Shown here piece after piece: positions 48,223 through 60,593 of a DNA stretch of 64,000 bases. The DNA lies in the NCBI GenBank assembly GCA_949751835.1, contig CATKHK010000019.1, positions 472,787 through 536,786 on the forward strand. The letters run 5' to 3'. The notes beneath the pieces were generated by a model, which was not told the origin of the DNA, did no database searches, and saw only the letters and a program-made list of their open reading frames with translations. The position numbers were made by a program, and so were the translations under genes. This DNA comes from Blepharisma japonicum (Eukaryota; Ciliophora; Heterotrichea; Heterotrichida; Blepharismidae). Within the stretch, counting starts at the first letter, position 1. Every line of letters begins with the position of its first letter.

Positions 48223-51200
48223 ATGGTTTTTGTAATGTTTTCAAAGTGGATTGCAGTTAATCTACTTCTTCGCTATTGATGCCATGCAAATCCGAATTTC
48301 CGTACAAAAGGATTGAATTTAGAATTAAACTCTGTAGACTCTAATCAAGAATCTTTCTATACAGCAAGAAGATTGGAAGACTGTGGACAATATTGTGCTA
48401 ATTGCGATTCTTTTTCATGCTATCAATGCATTCTACCAAATCAAATGGTACTCGATCCAAACGACTCTTCTAAATGCATTTGCTCCAGTGGGGTTTACTG
48501 TCATGATCAAAATGAGTGTGTTACCTCCTGCAGCTCTGGCTATTATTTTTATTGTAATTCTGCCAGCTATGGATGCCTTGCTTGTGGGGAGAAATGCAAA
48601 ACTTGCTCTTCATATGAGTCTTGCTCAGAATGCACCCAATCCGATCGAATGCATGTTGTTGATTCTCTAGGAAACTGTGTATGTAATGAAGGTTACACAA
48701 GCAACCCAAATGATAATGGCCAATGCGTCAGCTGTCCAAATTTGTGCTCTGCATGCTTAAGTTTGACACAATGCACTGTTTGCCAAGAAAATGCAGAACT
48801 TGGCAGCGATTTACTATGCAAATGTAAAAATGGGTATTACTTGAATAGCTCAAATAAATGCATAGCTACATGCAACCTTCTCTGCACTTCCTGCAGTGAA
48901 AATGATGGGAATTTTTGTTATGGATGTGTATCAAATGCCGAGCTAAAGAGCAATTCCTGCTCCTGCACTGATAATTCCTATTTTGATCTTCAAACTCTGG
49001 CCTGTAGTTGCGGATATGGATATTATTTGTCTTACAGTAAATGCATCACATGCAAAAAATATTTATCAAATGCGCAGATTAGTGGCGCTTTCTTTTCTTC
49101 TTCTATGAGTTTTATATATGTTGCCTTTTATGTAAATATTGATACAACAGCTGATTCGGCATGTGATAAAGTGCTATTTGATTCCTCTTTAGAAAAAATG
49201 GGTAAAAATCCAATTTGTGCATGGACTGATTCCAGAACTTTAAAGATTTCCTTAGGATTAGATTTTACACAGAGAACCGATGAAATCTTATTAAATGGAT
49301 TGCACATACTTAAAAGTGGAGAAGACAAATGCACATTAGATTACGAGCCACTAATAGTCAAACCCCAGCTTGAAGTAAAAATATACCCTAAAGCAATTTT
49401 ATCGGGCCCTTCTTATTTTTCTATTTGTGGCATCGATCCTCTTATATTCTCTGTAGACCTATCAACTGGGTTTATTGGATCATCTTTTAATTATCAATGG
49501 AGTGCGGTTTTGAGCCCAACGAATTCATTAGTGTCATCAAAAATCGCAGAGAGCAAAGAACCTACAATTTATATTTCTCAGCTCTGATTCAATTCCGATA
49601 CACCTGTGACTGAATTAAACACAACTATAGTCATTACAAATGTACTGGGATTATCCAGCAACTTTACGATGACTACCAAAATTGTGAAAGAGAGCACCTT
49701 TTCAGTTCAGTTTGACCAGGGTAGTAGCATGACAATAAAAGCCAGCGATCAAGTTACATTAAAGCCACGAATTGTTCACATGTGCGGCGATTCTTCTGAC
49801 AGCATCAGTTGAATTTGGACTTACCAGATACTAAATTCATCAAAATATCAGTCAATTCAAACTCTTGAAAGCACTTCTGACAAATTCACAATATATCCTC
49901 ATTTTCTTGAAGTAGGAATGGCTTATATTTTTATTGCAACTGCTTCTCAAGCATCTAATGGTATAAATATTCTTGGAAATGCTTCTATTTCAATTCAGGT
50001 AACTGAATCTCCGCTATATCTTCAATTGTCAAGGTCCAGTGGAGATATTTCACCGAATATAGATTTAAAGCTGAGTGCTGATAAGTCATTTGATCTTGAT
50101 TCTCAATCATCAACTATATTCTACGATTTCTCTTGCAATAATCATGCAGACGGATCAGAATGTTTGGATTCAAATGGCGACAAATTGTTCGCTTCAAATG
50201 ATTTTTCAAGTACTTTAATTCCTTCATCAAGGCTAGTAAGGGGCGCCCGATGGGATATTAAAGCAAGAATTTATAGAGATGAAAGATCAGAGTCGAAAGA
50301 AATTGCTATCCATGTTCTTGATCAAAATTCTAGTATAGCAGTTGAAATTCCTACTGATAATTTAATGATCAATAGCCAGCAAGTAAATATATTTTCAGCT
50401 GCAGTCTCAGCAAGCCAAGGCTCTGAGTTGTGATGGAACCAGGTTTCGGGAAGAAGTGTTAAACTTTCTCCTAATAATTTGCCCACTATTTCTTTTCCAG
50501 CTTACACTTTCAATGAAGGAGAGACATATATCTTTCAAGTATTTGTATTAGAAAATTCTGTTATCTATCATTCTATATTGAACATTACCACTAATTTGGG
50601 TGCCGTTTGCAGAGAGTCCACATCAATTGTCCCTGATTCAGGGAGAGCATTATATGATTTTTTTACAATTTCAATATTTGGTTGTTATGATCGAGACGAA
50701 AGTAATTATCCTCTATATTACACATTCCAAGATGACTGAAATGGACTAAACTATACACTTGGATATGCATCTCAAAGCAATAAAATTATCACTTATTTAT
50801 TTTCTGGGAGCAATGCGATTAATGCTCACGTGTGTGATCAACTACTAACTTGCTCAGACTATCCGATGGAAGTTTTTGTAAATCCATATGATGAAAGACT
50901 TTGGCAAAACTCTTCATTAGCATATGCATACTGAAAAAGCACGATTGATTCTGATAATATTCCATCCTCTATCGCACTCTTTTGCAGCATGTCTATTATC
51001 GATACATATTTATTTAATCAAATGTGGAACGATCTGCAGAAATATGTTAAAAGTAATATAGTCAACAGTGGTTTATTGAGTTTAGTTCTCGACGCTGTGC
51101 TTTCTTTAACGCACCAAACAAATTTAATGAATATAGATTTCTATGATGGTATTTTCAAATTGCTTGGAGAAATTTTAATTAATAACTCATCATTAGTTCC

Positions 51201-52755
51201 TACAGCTCAGGATGTCAAAAAAGTTGTTTTAATTGGAGAAAATTATTTGATTTTTGGTAAAAATAGTAATTATCAAAATCAAATATTTGAAGAGTACATT
51301 AGAAATTTAGACCAATTTTATAATCAATGAATAATTGCTTCCACAGTGCTTGATTTAATAACTCAAAGCTCATTAGACGGGAGCCAAAATACAGAGCAAA
51401 CTCTTATTTATAATTATAAAAATTTTCAAAGTAAGTGATTGAATTGAACAATGGATCTTGGAAACTTTGGGCTTATCAAATTCCCATCATCGCTTTCTTT
51501 CAGCAATACAGATATTATTAATTTTAGAGTAACTTATTACAATAACTCAAATGAGGACAGTCTTTATTTTGGCATTATTTCACTTGGATTGTCTAGTTCA
51601 GGGAACTATAACAATTTTACATTATCAACTTATAAGGAAACTGCTCTTCCTTATCAAAACCTTCAATATCCTTTTACCATTGAATTATTTATTTATAAAG
51701 ATTTTCATCCTAATTGCTTTTTTTATAACGACACCCAGGGAAATTGGACAAACTCATATTGCAATATAACCAAAATTAGCAATTCAAGTTATGCTTTAAC
51801 AGTCAGTCATTTATCTATGTACAAAATTTCAGAAGATCCAACAATTACTCCTCCTAAAGGCCCTGAAGAAAAAGAAAATAAGCATAATTACGCTCCTGTC
51901 TTTATTCTTGTTGGCACTATAATCTCCCCTTTTATTCTGATTCCTATTTTAAGTTTTGGTGATTTTATTCTCCATAAATGTATAGATTTAAACAAAAAAT
52001 CAAAAGATCACCGAGAAAACAGCAGTGAAATAAAAGAGGAGACAAGCAGATTGCAAGGAAGTGCTGAGTCTCCAGAAACTGCTAATATTAGAAATAGTAT
52101 TCGATCCCCTCAAGAAGAAGATGAAAATTGAACTGAAATTTCGGTGGCCAAGCATAATAATGATGAGCAAGAGGAAGAAGAAAGTAAAAAGTCCAAATTT
52201 AAAAAATTCGAGATCGTGCTTGAACAGCTGATTGAAGGGCATTTGGTATTTGGATTTCTAGTTTTATACAGATCTAAAATTTCTAGGCTTCTAAAGCTTT
52301 TTACCATCATGACAATAATTTTATTAGAATTATTTTTGGAAGGGCTTTTCTTCTATTTATACGAGGACACTGAAACTCTAATAGCTAAATCTACACAGTC
52401 CTTGTTTGCTCGTTATAAAGCCCACTATTTTCTTTATACAATTTATGCACTTTTAATAACTTTTCCTGTAGAAATACTCATGCTTATGAAATTATGCATG
52501 GATTTTTCACCAAAAAGCTTTGGATTCATATTTTCTATTGCATTGGGGGTCATTCTACTTACTGGATCCATTGTGGGAATCATTATCCTTAACAATATTT
52601 TTCTTAAGCGCTCCTGATGTGGGTTTTGGGCAATTAGCTATTTATATGGAGCTTTAATAGAAATTTTTGGTATTCAAATTGTTTGGATGCTCTTCAGATA
52701 TATTTTTGTTTATTATATACCAAAAATTAAAAATAAATCAGTATATCAAAAGTAA
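48223..52755 (+). CDS. Polycystin/REJ-like membrane protein with Cys-rich N-terminus and degenerate GPS
   Basis: A protein of 1510 aa from ATG 48223 (signal peptide MVFVMFSKWIAVNLLLRYW) to TAA 52753; at least nine TGA codons are read as Trp. Residues ~40-275 hold furin/growth-factor-receptor-like Cys repeats (YCANCDSFSCYQCI, CSACLSLTQCTVC). The next ~800 residues resemble the REJ module of polycystin-1 and sperm receptors: beta-rich, Ser/Thr-rich, with LSADKSFDLDSQSS motifs. Residues ~1165-1205 resemble a GPS cleavage motif (CFFYNDTQGNWTNSYC, ending SHLSMYKI), but the usual last Cys pair is absent. TM1 is at ~1222-1246, followed by an acidic cytosolic linker and at least four more TMs. Likely a surface adhesion or mechanosensory protein. 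Confidence 0.85.
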
Positions 52756-53440
52756 TTAATTTTAGCATTTAAATTTATAAGTTTGAAATATTGACCAAAA
52801 TGTATATTATAATAAAATTGCAAATAATGGTTTACGATTATGTGATGCATTTATATTTATCCATGCCCTTATTTTCTTATAATAGCCCTTACCTTAGCTT
52901 AAGTTAACTTAGCCTAGGCATGATTTATTAACCTTAAGAGCACCACATAATGAAGGGATTTAATTCTTATACATTCAACGAATAATTAAGAAACAAATAG
53001 TATTGACTTGATGCCCAGCTTCCCATCAAAAATTGCTAAGTTAAGCTTAAACGAACAAATATATGATAATCATGAAGGGTTGCCAACAACAAAAAACGGT
53101 AGGTTTGTTTATCCTGCCTTTTTATTGTCGAAAATGACAGTGGGTTTTTTCTACATTTTTCCAGAAAAAAAAGTACGGTTTTTTAAAAAGATATTCATGA
53201 AAAAACCGAATAGCATGTTTTTCATGCAAATTTACAGTAAAAAAAACGATCAGCTAAAAAATAAACCACTAGAAAGAAATTATTTTAAATAGAGTTGGAG
53301 CTGAAAAAGTTTAATTATAAAGACTAGTTAAGAGCCATTATCTATTTTATTTTAATGGAGGCAATGTGAATAAAAGAGTAAAATAGTGTCTTAGTTAAAT
53401 ATTACCAATTAAATGTTTTTTAATTATTCTAGGAAAAGAC
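52756..53440. other. Spacer before the retrotransposon
   Basis: AT-rich. A 94-codon frame (53008-53292, ATG at 53011) is rich in Lys/Phe with no homologue I recognise. It might be part of the element's 5' region or chance. Confidence 0.3.
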
Positions 53441-55915
53441 TTTATGATAGAGCATTACTTCACAAGAATATGTCAGAAATGTAATAGAATTCGGCATTAT
53501 GGTGGCAAATGCATAACTATGAATATTAGTGAACGATACAGAACAGAATTAAAAAAATATATGGTTGAAATTGATAGACATATGAGTACTAAACTTACTC
53601 CAGTAAAATTTTTCATTTTCCACAAGCACTAATTAAAATCACACAAGAAAATGATGATGAAGTTATTGGAAGCTATATTGAAAAAGGGAAATAAGAACAA
53701 TCCTTCATATTGAGTTCTGTAATATGATCAAATGAATACTTAATTCATAATTTCTGCAAAGAAAATAACTGAAACTGCATATGCTTTGATATAAAGACAG
53801 ATGGACCGTTAAGTATGAAATTTAAATCATTGATTAGTTATAACATTCACGAAATAATTGATGAAAATCTGAGTAAGGAATTGAAAAATAAAAATAAATT
53901 AAAATCTGACGGAGATGGCATTAAAATTGCATATGTGAATATTCAAAACAATAAATTGGGCACTAAAAATTATGCTATAAATGAGATTGAATGATCAAAC
54001 TGTGATCTTGTAGAAGTATTAGAAAGTGGATTTGGAGAATTGATAAGCAAGAAATACTATAAAAATCTAAAAATTAGAAAATTGAGGCTTGCAGGCTTAT
54101 GCTAGATACATTGACAATTAGAAAATTTTAGATAAATACAGTAATAACGATTATCAATTTGTTGTTATCAAAGGATTAGGTTTCAAGATATGTTTTGTTT
54201 ATGTAAAACCCAAATGTAATAATATGCAGAATTACAAAAATTTAAGAAAGTATAGAAAAACATCAATGTGACGCAATAGCAGGAGATTTTGACTTACATA
54301 TCAAGGGATATTTATCAAGTAAATATGATAAGATAAGCAAAATCCTTTTAAGATTTTTAGAAGAGCATAATTATAAAATAAGAAACTCTGTAAACGAAGC
54401 AACTTTTAAAAGAGCTAACTGTCAAAAGATAATAGATTATACATTTAGCAAATTTCCTTTGGACTTATTTCTTTATGAAACAGAAAACACATCTCATAAG
54501 ATTCAATTTATTAAAATAAGCAGGAAAAGCAGATGCTTGGATTTTTCAAATCAATAAAAAGATTAAAATTGATTATGACACTTATGAAAAAATGAAATTT
54601 AATTTATACAAACTTGCTGACATTGATATCAGTAATTGAATATGAGTATTTCAAAATTCATTGGGATGAGCATATGGCAGATGTAGCAGAAGGATTTCTA
54701 ATATCAAAATATTTAATAAAAGGGAAATTATAGCTATTCATACGAAAAAGGTTTCGATATTATTAAACAGGAAAATGATAATCTAAAAAATTTAGATATA
54801 CTAAAAGAAATAGTATTCGTGGAGATGATAATATGGATGACACATGGAAAAATTTCTATAAAAAACTTTATGAGAGCGATGAAGAAATAATATATGATAT
54901 TGGAAATGAATTTTATATTCCTAATTTGGAAGAAAATAAAGAAGCAAGAAACAATATCAATTCAAACAAGTGTCCTGGACCTGACAGCTGTTGTGATGCT
55001 CATTTCTCTGTAGATTTTAATTATATTATTATAAATATCTTTGAAGACTGATGCAACAGACGAAGCATTGGAAAGGAAAATCGATACATAATTGTTCCTA
55101 TTTATAAAAATGGTAATAAAAATTTGGCAGAAAACTACAGACCTATTGTACTTATAAAGTTTTTAGTAAAATTATATGAAACTTCAATATTGAAAAATTA
55201 CCAAAACATCCTGAGTGAAAATATTAAAATTATCAATTTGGCTTCGCAGAAAAGAAATCGGCTAAATTACAACATGAAATACTAAACTCATGAATCGATG
55301 AAAAGTTTAATATTACCAAAGTAGAAAATGATTTTCTTCTTTTTATAGATTTTAAGAAAGCTTATGATTATATCAATAGAACCATTTTAATCAAAAAATT
55401 AGAAAGATATAAAAGGCCAAATGAACTGATAAATACTATCAAATTAATTTTAAAGGGCCAAACTTTAAGGGTATTAAATTCTAAAATGCCTTGAATAAAT
55501 ATTAGCAGAGGAGTTAAACAAGGATCACCACTAAGTCCGATTTTATTTAACTTGTATATCAATGACTTATTTGATATTTTAGAATTAAATAGCAGATTGT
55601 TTATTAAGGCATACGCTGATGATATCTCAATTGCTAGCGATGGTTATCAATCTATTGTTAAAGCATGTGAGGAAGTAGCTTTATGATGCAATAAAAATTA
55701 TATGGGAATTAACAAGGGAACAGACAAAACTGCTATTATAGTTTTATCTAGAAAGAATGAAATTTGTTTTGATAAATATAAAGATAATGATTATGCAAGT
55801 TTGACAAAGGCTATAAATATTTAGGTAGCATTATTAAATTAAGAAAAGATGGAAAAATATTTTATGAATCGATACTCTATTGAACAACGCAGAATAAGGT
55901 GGCCTAAGTTACTAC
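53441..55915 (+). mobile_element. Degenerate non-LTR (LINE-type) retrotransposon
   Basis: In order: a zinc knuckle with exact C-x2-C-x4-H-x4-C spacing (CQKCNRIRHYGGKC, ~53470-53515); an endonuclease of the APE type starting KIAYVNIQNNKLG (~53925), with Y-V-K-P, AGDFDLH at ~54278 (normally GDFN) and IDYTF near 54435; then a reverse transcriptase. Several frameshifts and stops interrupt it, and a 5' untranslated end and poly(A) tail were not found. TGA is Trp in the RT too, so it evolved in this host or one with the same code. It is inactive as it stands. Confidence 0.85.
54833..55915 (+). pseudogene. LINE reverse transcriptase (frameshifted)
   Basis: Motifs in order: NKCPGPDS, IIVPIYKNGNK, ENYRPIVLIKFLVKLYE, then in another frame FIDFKKAYDYINR (motif A), RGVKQGSPLSPILFNLYIND (motif B), and AYADDISIAS with the catalytic YADD at 55612-55623, VALW-CNKN with Trp as TGA at 55684, INKGTDKT and KYLGSIIKLRKDG (thumb). 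At least three frame changes exist (near 55060, ~55320 and ~55815). All catalytic motifs survive, so decay is fairly recent. Confidence 0.88.
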
Positions 55916-55982
55916 ATTTTAGACGACTCAATCTTTGAGTTTCTGATTTTAAATCTAAATTTTCATTAGTGCAGCACTTAAT

Positions 55983-56706
55983 TTGCTTTATAAATTATCA
56001 GTTTCTAATTGCAAATTTTGTACCACATCCCCAGCAGCATGTGATACTTGTCTGGATGGATATTATGCAAGCTCTAATGGAAGCACTTGTACAGTATGCT
56101 CCGTTTCCAATTGCCAAACTTGTACCACCAACCCAACAACAAAATGTGACACTTGTAAGTATAGGTACACTCTTAGCTCTGATAATCTTTCTTGTGCTTT
56201 AGTATGCTCAGTTTCTAATTGCAAATTTTGTACCACATCCCCAGCAGCATGTGATACTTGTCTGGATGGATATTATGCAAGCTCTAATGGAAGCTCTTGC
56301 ACAGTATGCGAGGTGTCTAACTGCAAAACTTGTACAACCAGCACAACTTGTGATGCTTGTCAGGATGGATATTATGCCAGCTCTAATGGAAGCTCTTGCA
56401 CAGCATGCTATGTTTCAAACTGCAAAACTTGTACCACCGACTCAAAAGCAAAATGTGACACTTGTAAGCATGGGTACACTCTCAGCTCTGATAGTCTTTC
56501 TTGTGCATGCTCAGTTTGTAACTGCAAAACTTGTATCACTGCCCCAACCACAACATGTGACATTTGTCAGGATGGATATTATGCCAGCTCTGGTGTGGAA
56601 GATCTTGTATAGTATGCTCAGTTTCTAACTGCAAAACTTGTATCACCGCCCCAAAAACAACATGTGACACTTGTAAGGAAGGGTATACTGCCAGCAATGA
56701 TAATAC
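55983..56706 (+). pseudogene. Fragment of a Cys-rich repeat protein
   Basis: Open frame 55983-56612 encodes repeats of VSNCKFCTTSPAACDTCLDG then YYASSNGSSCTVC type (furin/growth-factor-receptor-like, as in ciliate surface proteins). A block of ~90 bp at 56001 recurs almost identically at 56211, a recent internal duplication. There is no start or signal peptide. Around 56590 the frame breaks (YYASSG-VEDLV), while the reading continues in another frame (VSNCKTCITAPKTTCDTC). It ends abruptly at ~56706, where it meets a minus-strand Kelch fragment. Confidence 0.75.
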
Positions 56707-57160
56707 AATTGCTATCAATTATTAAAGTATTCCCAGAAACTGGATAGTAATTGCTCCCGAAACAGAATAGCTCACCATTTGGAAGTTTAGCAATGTATGT
56801 CGTATAATTTAAAAATCCTGCAGTCTCTAAAACTTTCGACTCTTCTCTTTCACTTTCAGTGTCATAAATAATCAAATTAATTCTCTTGTCTGATCTATCA
56901 ATAAGATAAAGAGATACTATTTGATGATAAGTTTTGAGATATTCTTGATATGCTTGGGTCAATGGCAAATCAGAAACAGAATTCTGACTTTCATATAATT
57001 TGCATATTCTTCTAAAATCTTGTTCTTTTTCAGGTTATTAATGGCTCTGTTTAAAATCTCAGATATTTTAGCTTTTAACTCTTCGATAGTTAGAGCTTGA
57101 CCTACGAGATCTAGATTGGGCTGATTATTGCTGGCATTATTATGCTATTGACATATATGT
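56706..57160 (-). pseudogene. Fragment of a Kelch-type protein
   Basis: The minus strand encodes PLTQAYQEYLKTYHQIVSLY, LIIYDTESEREESKVLETA, IAKLPNGELFCFGS, PVSGNTLIID. These match the linker and first Kelch repeat of the intact protein at 57897-60593 (QQAYQDYNLAYSQKTSLYG; IYDTERESREVRVLET). Upstream, a frameshift near 57020 separates a helical piece (EELKAKISEILNRAINN). It lacks both the zinc/coil start and the remaining Kelch repeats. Confidence 0.8.
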
Positions 57161-57896
57161 CGGAATTTCATTGAAAATTAAGCAAGTTAGCTTGATTTTT
57201 AGCATTTAATTCCATTTATAAATGAAGCCTCTATTTTTAACGACTCATGAAAGAATTAAATAGTATTGCTCAAATGCTTAAAAGATTATATTTTCATGCA
57301 ACAACTATCAATCATTCTATAATAATTAATAAGAAAGCGATGAGAAACTCCTGAATTTGTCTAATAAACTGCATAACATCCATATACCATACCATGGAGA
57401 GAAGAACCTCCTGCTAAAAATTTCTAGGTCGAAGGCTCTACCGAAGGAAAATACTACATATTGGGAATATGAACCAAAACTCATCCAAAAGTAGATTTGA
57501 GGCAAATTCTAAAATTTCATTTTGAAAATAGCTTCTCATTCATAGATTTCTGTAATTATTTATTTAATAAAATTATGTTTTAATACAAGTGATTATTTTT
57601 CGTAAAATTTCAAAATCAATGTTTATAAGGCTAATGAACATTTAACAAAGCCTAAAATATATCATCAAAAATTATCGGAATTAACAAGATGATTTCAGTT
57701 GAGTAATTGATAATTGAGCGGGAGAGAATTGTCAATTTCAAACAGCAGATCTATTAATAATATTTTAGGGGCATTTACAGCCTTAGCTTTGGCTAAATAA
57801 GTGTATGGCTATATAAACTCTATTGATCAATGGTATAATTTTTAAAATTAATATCCAATGAGTATTAAAAGAGATATATTCATTAAGCCACTTATT
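57161..57896. other. Spacer between the Kelch fragment and the Kelch gene
   Basis: No gene was recognised. A somewhat GC-richer patch at ~57340-57480 has no clear coding signal. Confidence 0.35.
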
Positions 57897-60593
57897 TTAA
57901 ACTTCCCACTCTAATAATGTCTTTTCTTTCAAATTAAACTTGAAGCATTGAATGCCACTTCAGTCACCATATGCAATGTTTATTGCTCCTTTGTTGTATA
58001 TGAGATATACTTGATCAAGATTATAAGGTATTATTGAATCTCCAATCCTTCTCCAGACAGAGTCATTTGAAACTTCACTTTCATAAACTGATCCATTTCC
58101 ACATTCAATTAAATATAATCTCTCTGAATTTATTAGAATTTTTCTTTTATCAATGGCAAAATCATAAGGAATTGTTATGAAAGTGTTGTTAGCAATTAAA
58201 TATCGTAAAATATTTTTATTATTCTGCCCAGAAATCAAAATATTTCCATTAAATATTATATTTGTGCATCTGTAATCAGCTTGCGGCAGTGGCTTTAACT
58301 TAATCCATTTCTTTTTATTCAAATCAAATCTCTCTGATAGAGTTAAATCACCGCATTTGCATCCTCCAAAACAATAAACACTATTATTGAAATAGATAGA
58401 TGATGAGGAACGGCATGGGGTTCCAGATGGCTGATGTTGAATTATATAATTCTCGTCAATTATCAAGCAAATGCCAGAAACAGGGCTGATACTACCAAAA
58501 AAAAATAAATTGCCGTTAGGCAGTTGAGTTATACATGTGCCATAGTCTAATGGTTCAGGAGTCTCTAGCACTCTGACTTCTCTACTTTCTCTTTCTGTAT
58601 CATAAATAAACAAATTAGGTTTGTTATTAACTTTTATAATACCATAAAGTGATGTTTTTTGACTGTAAGCAAGGTTATAATCTTGATATGCTTGCTGAAT
58701 AGGTGGGTCGTATATGCAGGTATAGTTTTGGTAGATTGAGCAATTTTCCCTAAATTCTTTTTCTAACTCTGGGCCATTTGGTTTATTTAAAATTTCTAAT
58801 CTCTTGTCTCTTATTTCTTGAAGTATATTTTGAGAGTTTAAAAACTGATTGTTTTTTTTGAGATCTTGATTTACATTGATTATTTTAGAATTAATTTGAT
58901 CCATCTCATTTTCCATTTTTAAGTTTATCTCTTCTTTTAAGTTTTCGAGAATTTTGCAGCATTTTTTATTCTCATTTATTAGATTAGAAATAGTATCTTT
59001 GATGTTTGCTAATTCATCACCCATTGATTTAATAATATTTTTATGCTCATCATTATTTGAATTGATAGCTTTATGGTGCCCTTCAAGAGTATTTTCTATT
59101 TTAGAAAATCTTTTACTTAAATCTCCAAATTTGATATTGCTTGAATTTTTAGCTTTATTATACTCTTCAAGGGCATTTTCTATGTTTGAAAATCTTTTAC
59201 TTATTTCTTCAAATTTTTCATTGCTTGAATTAGTAGATTTATTATGCTCTACAAGAGTATTTTCTATGTTAGAAAATCTTTTTCTTATTTCTTCAAATTT
59301 CTTATGGCTTGAAATAATAGCTTTATTGTACCCTTTAAGAGTATTTTCTATGTTAGAAAATTTTTTAATTAAATCTTCAAATTTGTTACTACTTGAATTT
59401 GCAGCTTTATTGTGCTCTTCAAGGGCATTTTCTATACTAGAAAATCTTTTACTTATATCTTCAAATTTTTCATTGTTTGAATTAGTAGATTTATTATGCT
59501 CTTCAAGAGTATTTTCTATGTTGGAAAATCTTATTCTTATTTCTTCAAGTTTCTTATTGCTTGAATTGATAGCTTTATTGTGTCCTTTAAGAGTATTTTC
59601 TATGTTAGAAAATCTTTTACTTAAATCTTCAAGTTTATTATTGCTTGAATTTGTCGCTTTATTGTGCTCTTCATGGGTATTTTCTATATTAGAGAGTCTT
59701 GTATTTAAAATATCAAATTTGACATTGCTTGAATTAATAACTTTATTGTGCTCTTCAAAAATATTTTCTATGTTTGTCAATCTTTTACTTATATCTTCAA
59801 ATTTGCCATTGCTTGAATTGGTAAATTTATTGTACTCTTCAAGAGTATTTTCTATATTAGAGAATCTTGTATTTAAAATATCAAATTTGCTATTGCTTGA
59901 ACTTGTAGCTTTATTATGCTCTTCAAGGGTATTTTCTATGCTAAAAGTTCTTTTATTTAAATCTTCAAATTTTTCATTGCTTGAAATGGTAGACTTATTG
60001 TGCTCTTCAAATGTATTTTCTATACTAGAGAGTCTTGCATTTAAATAAGTTTCAAATTTGTCTTCGATAAAATGCCCAATCATTTTTTCAACTTTTTCGT
60101 TGAACCCGCAAAATAATTTTGCACTGCTGTACATTTCTCGATTAGCTGGGATTATTTTTTTTAATTTCTCGATAGCTTCATCAGGATGTAAACTCAGTAA
60201 CCCTAGAATAGGATCTTGCTCTGATTTTAATAATTTTTGAATTTGTGATATCTTTGTAGAATAATTGCTTAGCTCAGCTGAATCTGAATCCAAATCTTTT
60301 AAAAGTCCTTCAATGTCGCTCTCTGATTCAATCAAGCGTTGGCTAAAGGATGCTAGTATCTTTTCCTTCAGCTTGCTATTTTTTGACTGCTCTTTTGTAA
60401 AAAATCCAAGAATCGCTTCTTTTGTCCCTTTGCATAGCTCTACAAATATTTTCTCAATGGCATGAGCCTTATTAGGTTGGGCCGCATGCTTCCCAAAATG
60501 CTTTTCACAGGATAAAATTTTAGGAGAATCGCATGGGCATGCATATATAACCTCACGCTTGCACCCTTGCTCGAAACATTGCATAAGCTCCAT
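57897..60593 (-). CDS. Zinc-binding / coiled-coil repeat / Kelch protein
   Basis: A protein of 898 aa from ATG 60593. A TGA near the end (YGDWSGIQ) is read as Trp and the true stop is TAA 57897-57899. Residues 1-50 have a B-box-like Cys/His pattern (CFEQGCKREVIYACPC, SCEKHFGKHAAQ). Residues 50-186 are helical. Residues 187-522 are twelve 28-residue repeats (pattern RFSNIENTLEEHNKATNSSN then KFEDLSK), four heptads each, so a long coiled coil. A helical linker leads to a C-terminal Kelch-like propeller (LPNGNLFFFGSISPVSG; VYCFGGCKCGD; ILISGQNN). A scaffold or adaptor role is inferred, similar in layout to TRIM-type proteins without a recognisable RING. Confidence 0.88.
59028..60035 (-). repeat. 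Twelve 84-bp tandem coding repeats
   Basis: Twelve units of 84 bp (28 codons) in the coiled-coil part of the Kelch gene, with no frame loss. Units 6-8 and 9-11 match each other in order (LKGHNKAINSS / EEHNKSTNSN / EEHNKAANSS versus LKGYNKAIISS / VEHNKSTNSS / EEYNKAKNSS), showing a 252-bp three-unit duplication. Confidence 0.88.

Noticed and set aside
53008-53292. A 94-codon open frame upstream of the retrotransposon
   Set aside because: Lys/Phe-rich with no recognisable motif; it could be chance or the decayed element start, so it is mentioned only in the spacer note.
59028-60035. A CRISPR-like or satellite array
   Set aside because: Units are contiguous, in frame and protein-coding, with no spacers.
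58954-60048. Plus-strand 364-codon open frame opposite the Kelch gene repeats
   Set aside because: It is an antisense shadow: the 84-bp coding repeats keep the reverse frame open and give a repetitive Leu/Ser-rich peptide. The minus-strand protein has clear domains.
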